Shown here in pieces: positions 37,348-47,605 of a stretch of DNA of 64,000 bases (within the stretch, counting starts at the first letter, position 1; each line of letters opens with the position of its first letter). The position numbers and the translations under genes are program-made. The DNA is taken from positions 62,001-126,000 of the forward strand of contig JAIEMJ010000014.1 of the NCBI GenBank assembly GCA_019752335.1, given 5' to 3'. Source of the stretch: Bryobacteraceae bacterium. GTDB taxonomy: Bacteria; Acidobacteriota; Terriglobia; Bryobacterales; Bryobacteraceae. The notes below the pieces were generated by a model. It was given only the letters and a program-made list of their open reading frames with translations. It ran no database searches and had not been told where the DNA came from.

Positions 37348-38501
37348 TTTGCGAGGGCCACTACTTTCTCCGCGCCATCTTTCATGCCGTCGGCGATGGT
37401 GAAATTCAAACCGGACTCGCGCAAAATCTGCTGTCCGAGTTCGACGTTGGTGCCTTCCATGCGCACCACAATCGGGATCTGCACGCCCAGGGCGCGCGCC
37501 GCGTTGACGACGCCGTTGGCGAGCACGTCGCAGCGCAGAATGCCGCCAAAGACGTTGATGAAGATCGCCTTCACGCCCGCGTCGCTGAGCAGGATGCGGA
37601 AGGCGTTCTTGATCTGGTCCTCGGTGGCGCCGCCGCCGACGTCGAGGAAGTTAGCCGGCGAGCCGCCCGAATACTTGATGATGTCCATGGTGCCCATGGC
37701 GAGGCCGGCGCCGTTCACCATGCAAGCGACCGTGCCATCGAGCTTGATGTAGTTGAGCGAGAACTTCGAGGCTTCTACTTCGAGCGGGTCTTCCTCGGCT
37801 TCGTCGCGGAGGCCGGCAAAGTCCTTGTGGCGGAACATGGCGTTGTCGTCGATGTTGATCTTCGCGTCGAGCGCCATCACGCGGCCGTCCTTGGTGAGGA
37901 TGAGCGGGTTGATTTCGGCGAGCGAGGCGTCCATGTCCTCGTAGGCCTTGGCGAGCGCCTGCAAGCACTTCACGGCCGCGCCGATCGCCGCGGCGGGAAT
38001 GCCCAGCGCGAAGGCGATCTTGCGGGCCTGATAGGCGCCCAGGCCGATGCCCGGCTCGATCACTTCGCGCAGGATTTTCTCGGGCGAATGCTCGGCGACC
38101 TCTTCGATCTCCATACCGCCTTCGGTGGAGGCCATCATGATGTTCTTGCCGATTGCCCGATCGAGCGTGATGCCGATGTAGAATTCCTTTTCGATCGGCA
38201 GCCCTTCTTCGATCAGCAAGCGCTTCACAAGTTGGCCGGTGGGTCCGGTCTGGTGGGTAACCAGGGTCATGCCGAGGATCCGGTCAATGGCCTCTTTGGC
38301 TTTGGCGAGGTCCATTGCAACTTTTACGCCGCCGCCCTTACCGCGGCCACCGGCATGAATCTGCGCCTTTACGACACAGGGTGCGCCCATTCGTTCCGCC
38401 GCAGCGTAGGCCTCTTCGGCCGTGAAGGCAACTTCCCCGCGCGGCACAGGGACGCCGTATTTGGCCAGGATTGCTTTGGCCTGATACTCGTGGATTTTCA
38501 T
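37344..38501 (-). CDS. sucC: Succinyl-CoA synthetase beta subunit
   Basis: This is the ATP-grasp subunit of succinyl-CoA synthetase. The 385-residue protein has the N-terminal [18 protein letters not shown], the nucleotide-binding [17 protein letters not shown] (about residues 42-58), the metal/phosphate region LAEINPLI, and the C-terminal ligase domain with DVGGGA and [10 protein letters not shown]. It is first in the sucC-sucD-ndk operon and diverges from trpD across 72 bases. Confidence 0.98.
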
Positions 38502-38573
38502 TGGATTGTGACGGACTCAATAGCAATTCGCACTTGGCTTTTCCCGGCGAACCCGCTAAGTTATCAGGATAAC

Positions 38574-39584
38574 ATGGCGCTCGACGACGAACTATCGATT
38601 TTGCTGCGTGGCCACTCGCTGGGCCGCGCGACGGCCCGCGCGGCGATGGAGCGCATACTCGCGGGCACCGAGAGCGCGGCGCAGATTACCGGGCTGCTGG
38701 TCGCGCTGCGGATCAAAGGCGAGACGGCCGAAGAACTTGCCGGCTTCACCGAAGCCATGCGCGCCCACCTGATCCCCGTCCACTGCGACGCTCAGCCGCT
38801 GCTCGATACCTGCGGCACCGGCGGCGACGGGCTGGGAACATTTAACATTTCTACCGTGGTCGCGCTGGTGGTAGCCGGTGCAGGAGCCGTGGTGGCGAAG
38901 CACGGGAACCGCTCGTTTTCGTCGCAAACCGGCAGCGCGGATGTGCTGGAGGCGCTCGGCGTCCGGGTTGGACTAACGGCCGAGGAAAATGAGCGCTGCC
39001 TGCGCGAAGCGGGCGTCGCGTTCCTATTCGCGCCGCAGCATCATCCCGCCGTGCGGCACGTGCAAGCCCTGCGCCGAGAACTGAAGCTGCGAACGGTCTT
39101 CAACTTTCTGGGTCCGCTATCGAACCCAGCCAGCGCGCCCTATCAACTCGTCGGCGCGCCATCCTACGCGGTGGCGAAGATGATGGCGCAGGCGCTGGCG
39201 CTGCTGGGGACGCGTCGCAGCCTGGTAGTCCACGGCGCCGACGGCCTGGACGAGATCTCGCTCTCCGGCTTAAGCTGGGCCTTCGAGGTGCATGACGGGC
39301 AGGTGAAAGAACACATGCTGAAGCCGGACGACTTCGGCGTCAGTGAAGCGCCGCTCTCCGCCCTGGCCGGTGGCGACGCGGCGGTGAATGCGGCTTTGGC
39401 TCTGGAGATTCTACAAGGCGCCGCCGGGCCACGCCGGGAGATCGTTCGCATCAATGCGGCAGCCGCGCTGGTGGCCTGCGGTTTGGCGGAAAACTATCGC
39501 GACGGCGCTTGGCGCGCGGCGCAGTCAATCGATTCGGGTGCGGCGTTGGCCAAGCTAGAGGCGCTGCGTAAAGCAACGGCCTAA
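38574..39584 (+). CDS. trpD: Anthranilate phosphoribosyltransferase
   Basis: TrpD makes phosphoribosyl-anthranilate in tryptophan synthesis. The protein is 336 residues from the ATG at 38574, which follows AGGA (38566-38569). The frame is open far upstream, but the extra part is antisense to sucC and not real. The glycine-rich PRPP loop is DTCGTGGDG (about residues 79-87). KHGNRSFSSQTGSADVLEALG and FNFLGPLSNPA are family signatures. No other trp gene is in the window. Confidence 0.95.
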   Translation: MALDDELSILLRGHSLGRATARAAMERILAGTESAAQITGLLVALRIKGETAEELAGFTEAMRAHLIPVHCDAQPLLDTCGTGGDGLGTFNISTVVALVVAGAGAVVAKHGNRSFSSQTGSADVLEALGVRVGLTAEENERCLREAGVAFLFAPQHHPAVRHVQALRRELKLRTVFNFLGPLSNPASAPYQLVGAPSYAVAKMMAQALALLGTRRSLVVHGADGLDEISLSGLSWAFEVHDGQVKEHMLKPDDFGVSEAPLSALAGGDAAVNAALALEILQGAAGPRREIVRINAAAALVACGLAENYRDGAWRAAQSIDSGAALAKLEALRKATA

Positions 39585-40021
39585 GGCCGTGACCGTGTGG
39601 TTTGTAACTTACTTTAGTGGGACTCGTACTGCCCAAAATGCCGGTTGCGATTGAGAGAGCTTATCGCGTTAAGTGATGGGACCGCGCAGGCAAGATATGC
39701 ATGTTTTGCTGGGGTTCTCGCAGGAAGGAGTCGAAACGTGCCTCTCCGCTCAGCAGCCTAGCAAAAATGTGCCGGGATACTAGAACGTGCCCCATCGCTG
39801 AGAAGCTCAGAAAAAATCGCAGACGTGCCCACAACGAACCCCGACCGTAAGGGAGGGGATGTTTGGCCTGGGGGCACATTCCTGCATGTATTTGATTTTA
39901 TTGGACTTATTGGCCAATGAAATCGCAAGACCATCCCCTCCCTTACGGTCGGGGTTCGTTAAAAGATCCAAGACCGCAGGCAACACATTTTTGCTGGGCT
40001 TCTTACTGGGCGGTCGGAGCA
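39585..40021. other. Non-coding region with nested repeats
   Basis: This 437-base gap holds no gene that I can support. Short open frames reading PLPYGRGS come from the repeat and are spurious. It contains a 29-bp perfect inverted repeat (39833-39861 and 39932-39960). It also has a degenerate direct repeat, where TCAGCAGCCTAGCAAAAATG near 39750 resembles GAAGCTCAGAAAAAATCGC near 39802. TGCTGGG-type words recur near 39710 and 39990. Confidence 0.6.
39833..39960. repeat. 29-bp perfect inverted repeat, 70-bp spacer
   Basis: The left arm is 39833-39861 (AACGAACCCCGACCGTAAGG, then GAGGGGATG). The right arm at 39932-39960 is its exact reverse complement. The core CCCCTCCCTTACGGTCGGGG is itself a weak palindrome and resembles the other REP-like elements. 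Two facing REP units of this kind could form a large cruciform or RNA hairpin, or mark the ends of a small mobile repeat. Confidence 0.85.
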
Positions 40022-41428
40022 CTAGCTGAGAACAGCCTTCACCACTTCGCCATGCACGTCGGTGAGGCGGAAGTGCCGGCCCTGGTATTTGAAGGTCAAT
40101 TGCTTGTGGTCCACGCCCAGGAGATGCAGAATGGTCGCGTGCAGGTCATGCACGTGGACTGGGTCGGCGGTGATGTTGTAAGAGAAGTCGTCCGTAGCGC
40201 CGTGCGTAATTCCCGGCTTCGTCCCGCCACCGGCCAGCCACATGGTGAAGCAGCGCGGATGATGGTCACGGCCGTAATTGTCGGCCGTCAACTTACCTTG
40301 GCAATAGACGGTGCGGCCGAATTCACCGCCCCAGACGACTAGCGTGTCGTCGAGTAAGCCGCGTTGCTGTAAGTCTTCGAGTAAGCCGGCCGAGGGTTGA
40401 TCCACGTCGCGGCATTGATTCGGCAATTGCTTGGGCAGGGTATTGTGCTGGTCCCAGCCGCGATGAAAGAGCTGAATAAACCGCACGCCGCGCTCAGCGA
40501 GTCGCCGCGCGAGTAAGCAGTTGTAGGCGAACGTGCCGGGCTTACTTACTTCGGGTCCGTAGAGGGCCAAGGTAGCGGCGGATTCTTTCTTCAAGTCGAG
40601 TAAGTCCGGCACGGACGCCTGCATCCGGTAGGCCATTTCGTACTGCGCGATGCGTGTGCCGATCTCGGGGTCGCCATATTCTTCGAGCTTCATCTCGTTG
40701 AGCTTGGCGAGGTCGTCGACGAAGCGGCGGCGACCGGGGCGATCCAGGCCGGCGGGGTCCTGTATGTGCAGTACGGGGTCGCCGATGGAGCGGAACTTCA
40801 CGCCCTGGTAACGGGTAGGCAGGAAGCCGGAGCCCCATAGCCGGTCGTATAAAGGCTGGTCCGCTAAATTACCCGTGCCCTGCGACACCATCACGACGAA
40901 GGCGGGCAGGTCTTTGTTGTCGCTGCCGAGCCCATAGGCGAGCCAGGAACCAATGGAGGGGCGGCCGGCTAACTGGAAGCCGGTCTGGAAGAAAGTGATC
41001 GCCGGGTCATGATTGATGGCCTCGGTGTGCATGCTCTTGATGAAGGTAAGCTGGTCGGTGCGCTTGGCCAGGTGCGGCAGCAAGTTACTCATCCAGGCGC
41101 CGCTTTGTCCGTGTTGTTGAAAATCGTAGATGGTGGGCGCGATCGGGAAGCTGGCTTGCGTGGCCGTCATGCCAGTTAGTCGCTGACCCTGGCGGACCGA
41201 GTCCGGCAGCTCTTGCCCTTGTAACTTGGCTAACTTGGGCTTCCAATCGAACAAATCATGCTGTGAGGGAGCGCCGCTTTGGAAGAGATAAATCACCCGC
41301 TTGGCTTTGGGGGTGAAATTCGGAAACGTCCCCTCGGCGGCAAGGTCCTTCTGGAGGAGCGAGCCCAGAGCGGCGATACCCAATCCGTGGGCGCCGCGCG
41401 AGAAGAGGTATCTGCGGGTCGGGTTCAT
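40022..41428 (-). CDS. DUF1501 protein with Tat signal
   Basis: The protein is 468 residues from the ATG at 41428, which overlaps the stop of the upstream DUF1553 gene (ATGA). The frame is open to 41506, but the extra residues are not family-like. The N-terminus [18 protein letters not shown] is a twin-arginine export signal. DUF1501 is related to sulfatases/alkaline-phosphatase folds. Family landmarks are [19 protein letters not shown] (about residues 43-61), [13 protein letters not shown] and [10 protein letters not shown]. The reaction is unknown. DUF1501 and DUF1549/DUF1553 genes occur together in planctomycetes and acidobacteria and are predicted to act together in the periplasm. Confidence 0.92.
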   Translation of the reverse strand: MNPTRRYLFSRGAHGLGIAALGSLLQKDLAAEGTFPNFTPKAKRVIYLFQSGAPSQHDLFDWKPKLAKLQGQELPDSVRQGQRLTGMTATQASFPIAPTIYDFQQHGQSGAWMSNLLPHLAKRTDQLTFIKSMHTEAINHDPAITFFQTGFQLAGRPSIGSWLAYGLGSDNKDLPAFVVMVSQGTGNLADQPLYDRLWGSGFLPTRYQGVKFRSIGDPVLHIQDPAGLDRPGRRRFVDDLAKLNEMKLEEYGDPEIGTRIAQYEMAYRMQASVPDLLDLKKESAATLALYGPEVSKPGTFAYNCLLARRLAERGVRFIQLFHRGWDQHNTLPKQLPNQCRDVDQPSAGLLEDLQQRGLLDDTLVVWGGEFGRTVYCQGKLTADNYGRDHHPRCFTMWLAGGGTKPGITHGATDDFSYNITADPVHVHDLHATILHLLGVDHKQLTFKYQGRHFRLTDVHGEVVKAVLS

Positions 41429-44355
41429 TCTTTGGTCACCGTTTCGTCTAAGTTGAGTAACAAGCTGGCCAACATGGTCCAGGCGGCTAGCTCCGGCTGT
41501 TTCCATTTACTCCCGACGGGTGAATCGCCGTGCGCGAGTAACTTCGTGGCTGCCGCCGGATCCGTCTCGTAGCGATCCCGATAGTGATGCAGACTGGCGA
41601 GTAACACATTGGACTCGCGCGCCGCGGGCGCGCGCAGCAGGGCCAGCGCAAAGCCGCGCTGCAGACGGCTCTCCTCAGTCGAGCCACCTTCGCCCAGCAT
41701 GCGTTCGGCTAACTTACGCGCCGCTTCGAGGTAAGCCTCGTCGTTCATCAATGCCAAGGCCTGGAGCGGGGTATTCGTACGATTCTCGCGTACCACGCAG
41801 GCTTCCCGGCCCGCGGCGTCAAACGTCATCATGCCTGGCGGCGGCACCGCGCGTTTCCAGTAAGTGTATAAACTGCGCCGGTAGAGGTTCTCGCCCTTGT
41901 CGCGCGAGTAATCGACTCCGCCGGAGAGCTCTGCCCAGAGGCCCTCGGGCTGATAGGGCTTTACAGACGGGCCGCCGAGCTTTTCCACTAACAGTCCGGA
42001 TACTTCGAGTGCCTGGTCGCGCACGACTTCGGCGGGCCAGCGAAAGCGCGGTCCGCGGGCGTACAGCCGATTCTCGGGGTCGCGCGCGAGTAAGTCCGGC
42101 GTCACGCGGGAACTTTGCTGGTAAGTCCGGCTCATCACCATCGTCTTCAGCATTTGCTTGACGTTCCAGCCGGAATCCATAAATTCGACGGCTAGGCCAT
42201 CGAGTAACTCGGGATGCGTGGGCCACTCGCCTTGTGACCCAAAGTCTTCGACGGTTTTGACGATCCCGGTGCCGAAAAGCATCTGCCAGAAGCGATTTAC
42301 GGTCACCCGGGCGGTGAGGGGATTCTGACGGCCGACGAGCCATTGGGCCAATTGCAAGCGATTGGTAGTCTGCGCGCCCGGCGCCAGCACCTGCGGCAAA
42401 GCCCGGCTGACCCGGTCGCCGGGCTGATCATAGGCGCCACGACGCAAGATGTGCGCTTCGCGAATCTCGGGACGCTCCTGCATGATCATCACCGTGGGCA
42501 GCGTCGCCGAATACTCGCGCCACTCGTCTCGCGTGCGCCAATACTCGCGCCAAACCGTTTGTAAGCCAGTTGGGGCATAGCTATCGAGAAACGCCCACTC
42601 CAACTTGCGCGCTTCCGCCGGCGACCGATTCGTTGACGCCAGAATGTCGCTCAACTTACGAGGCGTACCCAGCACGCCAGCTTCGTCGGGAGTTAGCGCG
42701 TCGCGGTAGATGCGCGCGCCGGAAATCTCGCCCGTGAAGCGCAGTCCGCTGCCGGCGCCCAGGCGTAGCGGATCCTTCGTGGCAAAGTCCTGGTTGAGGT
42801 CATCCACCACGACGTTGAGCTTCGCTTCCTGGCCGTCGACGTAGAGGCGAATCCCCTTGGCTTCGCGCGAGCCATCGTAAGTGACGGCGACGTGTGACCA
42901 CTCACCCAGCGGCAGGGTCTGCGCGCTTTCGACGCGCAGGCAATCGTCGAGCCAGCGTAGGATAAAGTTCACCTGCACCTTGCCCTGCTTGAGATAAACT
43001 CCGTAGCCGGCCTCTTCTTCTTTGTCGCTGGTACGAGTGAGAATCGCGCCATCCGGCGACTGCGGCTTCACCCAGGCCGCCAGCGTAAATTGATCGTAGT
43101 AACCGAGCGGCGCGATGTCGCCGAATTCCTGGGCACGTTTGCCGTCGAAGCTCTGCGGCTGGCCTTGCTCCCAAAGTAACTTGCGCTTTGGCACCCAGTC
43201 CGACACGGGACCCGCGTTTTTCTCCCAAGCCGCTACGGAGCGAGTGACTTCCGGACGCAAAGCCTGGAACTTACGCTCCGCGGACTCCGCCGCCGCCGTC
43301 AACACCGCCCAGCGCGACTCTTGTTCCCGAGTCGGTGCCTGAATCAACGGTGGCGAGTTTCCGTATTTGAATACCTTCCCCTTCTCCGGCAGATTATTGA
43401 AGAAAGCGAACATCGAATAAAATTCGCGCTGCGTAAAGGGATCGTACTTATGGTCGTGACAACGCGCGCAGCCGAGCGTTAGGCCGAGCCACACCGTCGA
43501 GGTAGCTTCCACACGGTCAATCGCGTACTCCACCAGAAACTCTTCGCCGATGCTACCGCCTTCGCCGTTGGCGCGATGGTTGCGATTGAAGCCGGTGGCG
43601 ATGATCTGGTCACGGGTGGGATTCGGGAGTAAGTCGCCGGCTAACTGCTCAATCGTGAATTGATTGAACGGCATGTTCTTGTTGAAGGCCTCAATCACCC
43701 AATCGCGCCAACGCCACATGGAGCGTTCGGCATCCGTCTGATAGCCATTCGTATCGGCGTAGCGCGCGGCATCGAGCCAACGGATCGCCATGCGCTCACC
43801 GTAACGGCGCGACGCCAGCAGGCGGTCGACGACGCGCTCGTAAGCCCCGGGAGAATCATCCCGCAAAAAAGCTTCGGCCTCCTCGGGCGTCGGTGGCAGG
43901 CCGGTTAAGTCTAGCGAGACACGTCGGAGAAGAGTGGCCTTCGGCGCGGGAGGCGACAGTGACAAGCCTTCCCGCTGGAGCCGCGCTTGCACCAAAGCGT
44001 CAATGCTCCAGCCCACAGGCTTGGCGGGAGGCAGGAAGCTCCAATGCTTTTGCCACGGGGCGCCATCGGCGATCCATTGCTTCAGCGAATCCACCTGGCC
44101 CGCAGTTAAGGCCGCGCCCGTGGAAACCGGTGGCATCCGCAGCCCCTTCTTCTCGCTGGTGACGCGCTCCACGATCTTGGCGAGCACGGGACGTGCTCCG
44201 GCCTCGGTATCCAAGCGCAGGTTCGCTTTGCGGTTCGCCTCGTCGGGTCCGTGGCAGGAGAAACAGCGATCAGACAAAATGGGCCGGATGTCGCGGTTGA
44301 AGTCAGCGGCGAGGGTGAGCGCCGGAAGCCAGAGGGCCGCAAAGTGAATCCGCAT
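41425..44355 (-). CDS. Cytochrome c/DUF1549/LamG-like/DUF1553 protein
   Basis: This 976-residue secreted protein has a signal peptide ([17 protein letters not shown]). A planctomycete-type cytochrome c domain carries the haem motif C31-F-S-C34-H35. DUF1549 follows at about 115-320 ([21 protein letters not shown]). A concanavalin-like LamG domain is at about 420-560 ([18 protein letters not shown], and [12 protein letters not shown]). DUF1553 is at about 660-920 ([44 protein letters not shown], and [12 protein letters not shown]). The function is unknown; polysaccharide binding with redox coupling is a common suggestion. Its DUF1501 partner is coupled by ATGA. It diverges from a second such pair across 42 bases. 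Confidence 0.92.
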   Translation of the reverse strand: MRIHFAALWLPALTLAADFNRDIRPILSDRCFSCHGPDEANRKANLRLDTEAGARPVLAKIVERVTSEKKGLRMPPVSTGAALTAGQVDSLKQWIADGAPWQKHWSFLPPAKPVGWSIDALVQARLQREGLSLSPPAPKATLLRRVSLDLTGLPPTPEEAEAFLRDDSPGAYERVVDRLLASRRYGERMAIRWLDAARYADTNGYQTDAERSMWRWRDWVIEAFNKNMPFNQFTIEQLAGDLLPNPTRDQIIATGFNRNHRANGEGGSIGEEFLVEYAIDRVEATSTVWLGLTLGCARCHDHKYDPFTQREFYSMFAFFNNLPEKGKVFKYGNSPPLIQAPTREQESRWAVLTAAAESAERKFQALRPEVTRSVAAWEKNAGPVSDWVPKRKLLWEQGQPQSFDGKRAQEFGDIAPLGYYDQFTLAAWVKPQSPDGAILTRTSDKEEEAGYGVYLKQGKVQVNFILRWLDDCLRVESAQTLPLGEWSHVAVTYDGSREAKGIRLYVDGQEAKLNVVVDDLNQDFATKDPLRLGAGSGLRFTGEISGARIYRDALTPDEAGVLGTPRKLSDILASTNRSPAEARKLEWAFLDSYAPTGLQTVWREYWRTRDEWREYSATLPTVMIMQERPEIREAHILRRGAYDQPGDRVSRALPQVLAPGAQTTNRLQLAQWLVGRQNPLTARVTVNRFWQMLFGTGIVKTVEDFGSQGEWPTHPELLDGLAVEFMDSGWNVKQMLKTMVMSRTYQQSSRVTPDLLARDPENRLYARGPRFRWPAEVVRDQALEVSGLLVEKLGGPSVKPYQPEGLWAELSGGVDYSRDKGENLYRRSLYTYWKRAVPPPGMMTFDAAGREACVVRENRTNTPLQALALMNDEAYLEAARKLAERMLGEGGSTEESRLQRGFALALLRAPAARESNVLLASLHHYRDRYETDPAAATKLLAHGDSPVGSKWKQPELAAWTMLASLLLNLDETVTKE

Positions 44356-44397
44356 GCCAATATCTTATGTCAATCGCGATAAACTATCCTTAACGCA

Positions 44398-46233
44398 ATG
44401 CATCCGCGCTGGTATCTACCGGTCCTGCTCACCGCCGCCCACGCGGCGACTAACCCGTTTGTCGCCCAGTATTGCGGCGGCTGCCACCAAGGCGCCAAGC
44501 CCGCGGGCGGCTTCGCCGTGAAGGACTTGGCGGACGACAATCAGCGCGCCTGGAGCCGCGTCCTGCAGCGCGTCCGCGACGGGGACATGCCGCCCAACGG
44601 CGCCAAGGCACCCACCGCCGCGGCGCGCGAGCAGTTCGTCAGCACGCTCGAGAGCACTCTGCGCACCGCCGCTTGCGCCGACGGCATTCAGCCTCGTCCC
44701 GCCCCCATCCGCCGCCTGAATCGCTATGAGTATGGCGCGACGCTACGCGACCTGCTCGGCATCCCCATCGACGCCGGCCACAATCTGCCTGCGGACGGCG
44801 CGGGTGGCGAGGGCTTCGACAATGCCGCGGAAACGCTGTTTCTGTCGCCGCTGCACGCCGAGAAGTACCTGGCCGCTGCGAAAGAAGGCATCGACTACGG
44901 ACTGAAGGACGCGAAGTCCCGCGCGAAGTTTCTGACGAGGGAGCCGAGCGCGAAACTGAGCGCCGAAGACGCGGCGCACGACGTGATCGTCCATTTCCTG
45001 CCCCGCGCCTTCCGCCGCCCCGCCACGCCGGACGAGGTGGAGCGCTACTTGGGCGTCTTTCGGCGGCAGAAGGGCAGCTTCGATAGCCGTATCGCCTATA
45101 CGCTGCAGGGCATCCTGCTGTCCCCGCATTTCCTCTTTCGCTTTGAAGATCCCAGCCCGATTGCGCGCCCGGTGCCGGACTATGCGCTCGCCTCGCGCCT
45201 CTCGTATTTCCTGTGGGGCAGCATGCCGGACGACACCCTCTTCAGCCTGGCCGCGCAGGGCAAGCTGAGCGATCCGGCGGTGCTGCGGGAGCAAGCGGTG
45301 AGGCTGCTGAAGGACCAGAAGTCGCGCGACTTCGCCGAGAACTTCGTCGAGCAATGGCTGGGCACCCGCGAGCTCGGCCGCGACATCAAGCCCGACGCGA
45401 AGCTCTATCCGGCCTTCTACGACGCCGAGATTCAGAGCGGCATGCGTTACGAGCCCATCCTCTTCTTTCAAGAGTTGCTGAGCGAAAATCTCTCCCTGCT
45501 GAACCTGCTGGATTCGGACTTCACCTTCCTGACGAACAAGCTGCAGAAGCATTACGGCATCAAGCTTGAGGAGAAGCTGAGGCAGCAGCCGAAGCGCGTG
45601 CAACTGCCGCCGGACACGCACCGCGGCGGACTGCTCGGCATGGCCGCCGTGCTCGCCGTGTCATCCTATCCGAATCGCACCAGCCCCGTCCTGCGCGGCA
45701 AATGGATCCTCGACGCGATGCTGGGGACGCCTTCGCCGCCCCCACCGCCGAACGTGCCGCCTTTGCCGGCTCACGCGGGCGAGACGCCCACCACCCTACG
45801 CGCCCGGTTGCTGTTGCACCGGCAGAATCCGACCTGTGCCTCCTGCCACAATCGGCTGGACCCGCTCGGCTTCGCGCTCGAAAACTACGACGTCCTCGGG
45901 CTTTGGCGCACCACCGATAATGGCCTGCCGCTCGATACCGCCGGCGAACTGCCCGATGGCACGCGCTTCACTGGTCCGGAAGGGTTGAAGCAGACTTTGC
46001 TCGCGCGCCAGGATCTTTTCCTGCGCAACCTGACGACGAAGCTGCTGGGCTTCGCGCTGGGCCGAGGTCTGAATCGCGAGGACGCCTGCGCCGTCGATCA
46101 GATTCTGGGCGAAGTCGCGCGCGACGGCTATCGCGGCCAGACCTTGATCCACAGCATTGTCGCCAGCGTGCCCTTCCGGCAGCAGCCGGCTACGGCGGTA
46201 ACCCCGCCCCTCAAGAAAACGCCCTTGCCTTAG
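44398..46233 (+). CDS. DUF1587/DUF1592/DUF1588/DUF1585 cytochrome c protein
   Basis: This 611-residue secreted protein has a signal peptide (residues 1-17) and a first haem motif C26-G-G-C29-H30. Then follow DUF1587 (RRLNRYEYGATLRDLLGI, about 102-119), DUF1595/DUF1592 (SRLSYFLWGSMPDDTLF), DUF1588 (HRGGLLGMAAVL, SYPNRTSPVLRGKW) with a second haem-like motif C480-x2-C483-H484 in CASCHNRLDPLGFALENYD, and DUF1585 near the end (LTTKLLGFALGRGL). The function is unknown. The DUF1552 gene follows 7 bases later, the usual pairing. It diverges from the DUF1549/DUF1553 gene across a 42-base region. Confidence 0.92.
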   Translation: MHPRWYLPVLLTAAHAATNPFVAQYCGGCHQGAKPAGGFAVKDLADDNQRAWSRVLQRVRDGDMPPNGAKAPTAAAREQFVSTLESTLRTAACADGIQPRPAPIRRLNRYEYGATLRDLLGIPIDAGHNLPADGAGGEGFDNAAETLFLSPLHAEKYLAAAKEGIDYGLKDAKSRAKFLTREPSAKLSAEDAAHDVIVHFLPRAFRRPATPDEVERYLGVFRRQKGSFDSRIAYTLQGILLSPHFLFRFEDPSPIARPVPDYALASRLSYFLWGSMPDDTLFSLAAQGKLSDPAVLREQAVRLLKDQKSRDFAENFVEQWLGTRELGRDIKPDAKLYPAFYDAEIQSGMRYEPILFFQELLSENLSLLNLLDSDFTFLTNKLQKHYGIKLEEKLRQQPKRVQLPPDTHRGGLLGMAAVLAVSSYPNRTSPVLRGKWILDAMLGTPSPPPPPNVPPLPAHAGETPTTLRARLLLHRQNPTCASCHNRLDPLGFALENYDVLGLWRTTDNGLPLDTAGELPDGTRFTGPEGLKQTLLARQDLFLRNLTTKLLGFALGRGLNREDACAVDQILGEVARDGYRGQTLIHSIVASVPFRQQPATAVTPPLKKTPLP

Positions 46234-46240
46234 GAGAAAT

Positions 46241-47557
46241 ATGCCGCTACGCCATACGCCACTCGCTCGCCGGACCCTGCTCAAGGGCATGGGGATGTCG
46301 CTGGGTCTGCCCTGGCTCGAAGCCATGTCCGCACCGCCGCCGGTGCGCTTTGCGGCACTCTACATGCCCAATGGCGTCCGCGAAGACACCTGGACTCCCC
46401 CCGAAACCGGGCGCAATTTCACCATCACCCCCACGCTGGAGCCACTCGCCGGCCTGAAGGACCAGCTGATGGTGCTCACCAACCTGTGGAACCAGGCCAG
46501 CGTCGGCGGCGACGGGCACTATGTGAAGATGTCGGGTTTCCTCACGAGCACCACCGTCACCAAGACGCTCGGCGTGGACATCAATTGCAATGGCATCTCC
46601 ATGGACCAGGTGGCCGCGCAAACCACCGGCCAGAAGACTCCGATCGCTTCGCTTGAATTGGGCATTCTGCCCGTCACCACCGGTGTCGACAAGAACGTCG
46701 GCTACACACGCGTGTATGGTTCGCACATTGCGTGGAGCAGCCCGACGACGCCGCTGGCGCGTGAGGTGAATCCGCATCTCGTCTTTGAGCGGCTCTTCCA
46801 TGCGGGCAGCCAGAACACGGATACCGCCACGCAGGACCGTCAGTTGCTCGACGGCGTGCTCGACGACGCCAAGCAACTCCGCGGCAAGCTCGGCCAAGCG
46901 GACCGGATTCGCTTGGACGAGTACCTGTCCGTGGTCCGTGGCCTCGAAGACCGTCTCGCCCGCGCCAGCCGCCCGCAAACGACGCCGTGGAAGCCGCGCG
47001 TTGCGCTGAATGCCGCAGACAAGCCACCCGCCCAACCCAAGGACTACGCCGATCACGTCCGCCTGATGCTCGACATGATCGCGCTCGCCTTCCAAAGCGA
47101 CTCGACGCGCATCGTCACCTTCATTTTCGGCAACGAAGTGAGCAATCAGAATTTCTCCTTCGTCGACGGCGTGAAGGGCGGCCATCACTCCATCTCGCAC
47201 CACGAGAACCAGCCCGAAAACCTGCGCCAGTATCAGCTCATCAATCGTTGGCACGTCGCCCAATACGCCTACCTCCTGCAGAAGCTGCAAGGGATGCGGG
47301 AAGGCGAGGGTACCGTACTCGACCATTCCGCGATTCTCTTCGGCAGCGGCTTCCGCGATGGCAACAAGCATGATCCGCACAATCTGCCGCTGCTGCTGGC
47401 CGGCCGCGGTGGCGGACGTCTCGCCACCGGTCAGCATCTTTCCTACGGGCCGGACACGCCGCTTTCGAATCTCTACGTCAGCCTGCTGGATGTGCTCGGC
47501 GCTCCCGTGGAGCGCTTCGCGGACAGCACCGGACGTCTACCCGGCGTTCTTGCCTAG
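46241..47557 (+). CDS. DUF1552 protein with Tat-like signal
   Basis: This 438-residue protein has the export signal RRTLLKGMGMSLGLPWLEAM (residues 10-29). DUF1552 features are FAALYMPNGVRED, LEPLAGLKDQLMVLTNLWN, GGDGHY, TFIFGNEVSNQNF and HHSISHHENQ. DUF1552 is the constant partner of DUF1592/DUF1588/DUF1585 proteins and is distantly related in layout to DUF1501. AGGAG at 46233-46237 lies 3 bases before the ATG. The function is unknown; a periplasmic partner of the upstream cytochrome is inferred. Confidence 0.92.
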   Translation: MPLRHTPLARRTLLKGMGMSLGLPWLEAMSAPPPVRFAALYMPNGVREDTWTPPETGRNFTITPTLEPLAGLKDQLMVLTNLWNQASVGGDGHYVKMSGFLTSTTVTKTLGVDINCNGISMDQVAAQTTGQKTPIASLELGILPVTTGVDKNVGYTRVYGSHIAWSSPTTPLAREVNPHLVFERLFHAGSQNTDTATQDRQLLDGVLDDAKQLRGKLGQADRIRLDEYLSVVRGLEDRLARASRPQTTPWKPRVALNAADKPPAQPKDYADHVRLMLDMIALAFQSDSTRIVTFIFGNEVSNQNFSFVDGVKGGHHSISHHENQPENLRQYQLINRWHVAQYAYLLQKLQGMREGEGTVLDHSAILFGSGFRDGNKHDPHNLPLLLAGRGGGRLATGQHLSYGPDTPLSNLYVSLLDVLGAPVERFADSTGRLPGVLA

Positions 47558-47568
47558 AATGAGGGCCG

Positions 47569-47592
47569 CATACCCCCGCAAGCGAGGGTATG
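47569..47592. other. Hairpin after DUF1552
   Basis: CATACCC and GGGTATG flank CCGCAAGCGA, whose inner bases can extend the stem past one mismatch. It lies 12 bases after the DUF1552 stop and 14 before the next ATG. There is no T-run, so it may only attenuate. Confidence 0.4.
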
Positions 47593-47605
47593 TTAACCTG
47601 CTGAG

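Noticed and set aside
39661-40022. Short frames containing PLPYGRGS
   Set aside because: The peptide is the translation of the 29-bp inverted repeat and is not a gene.
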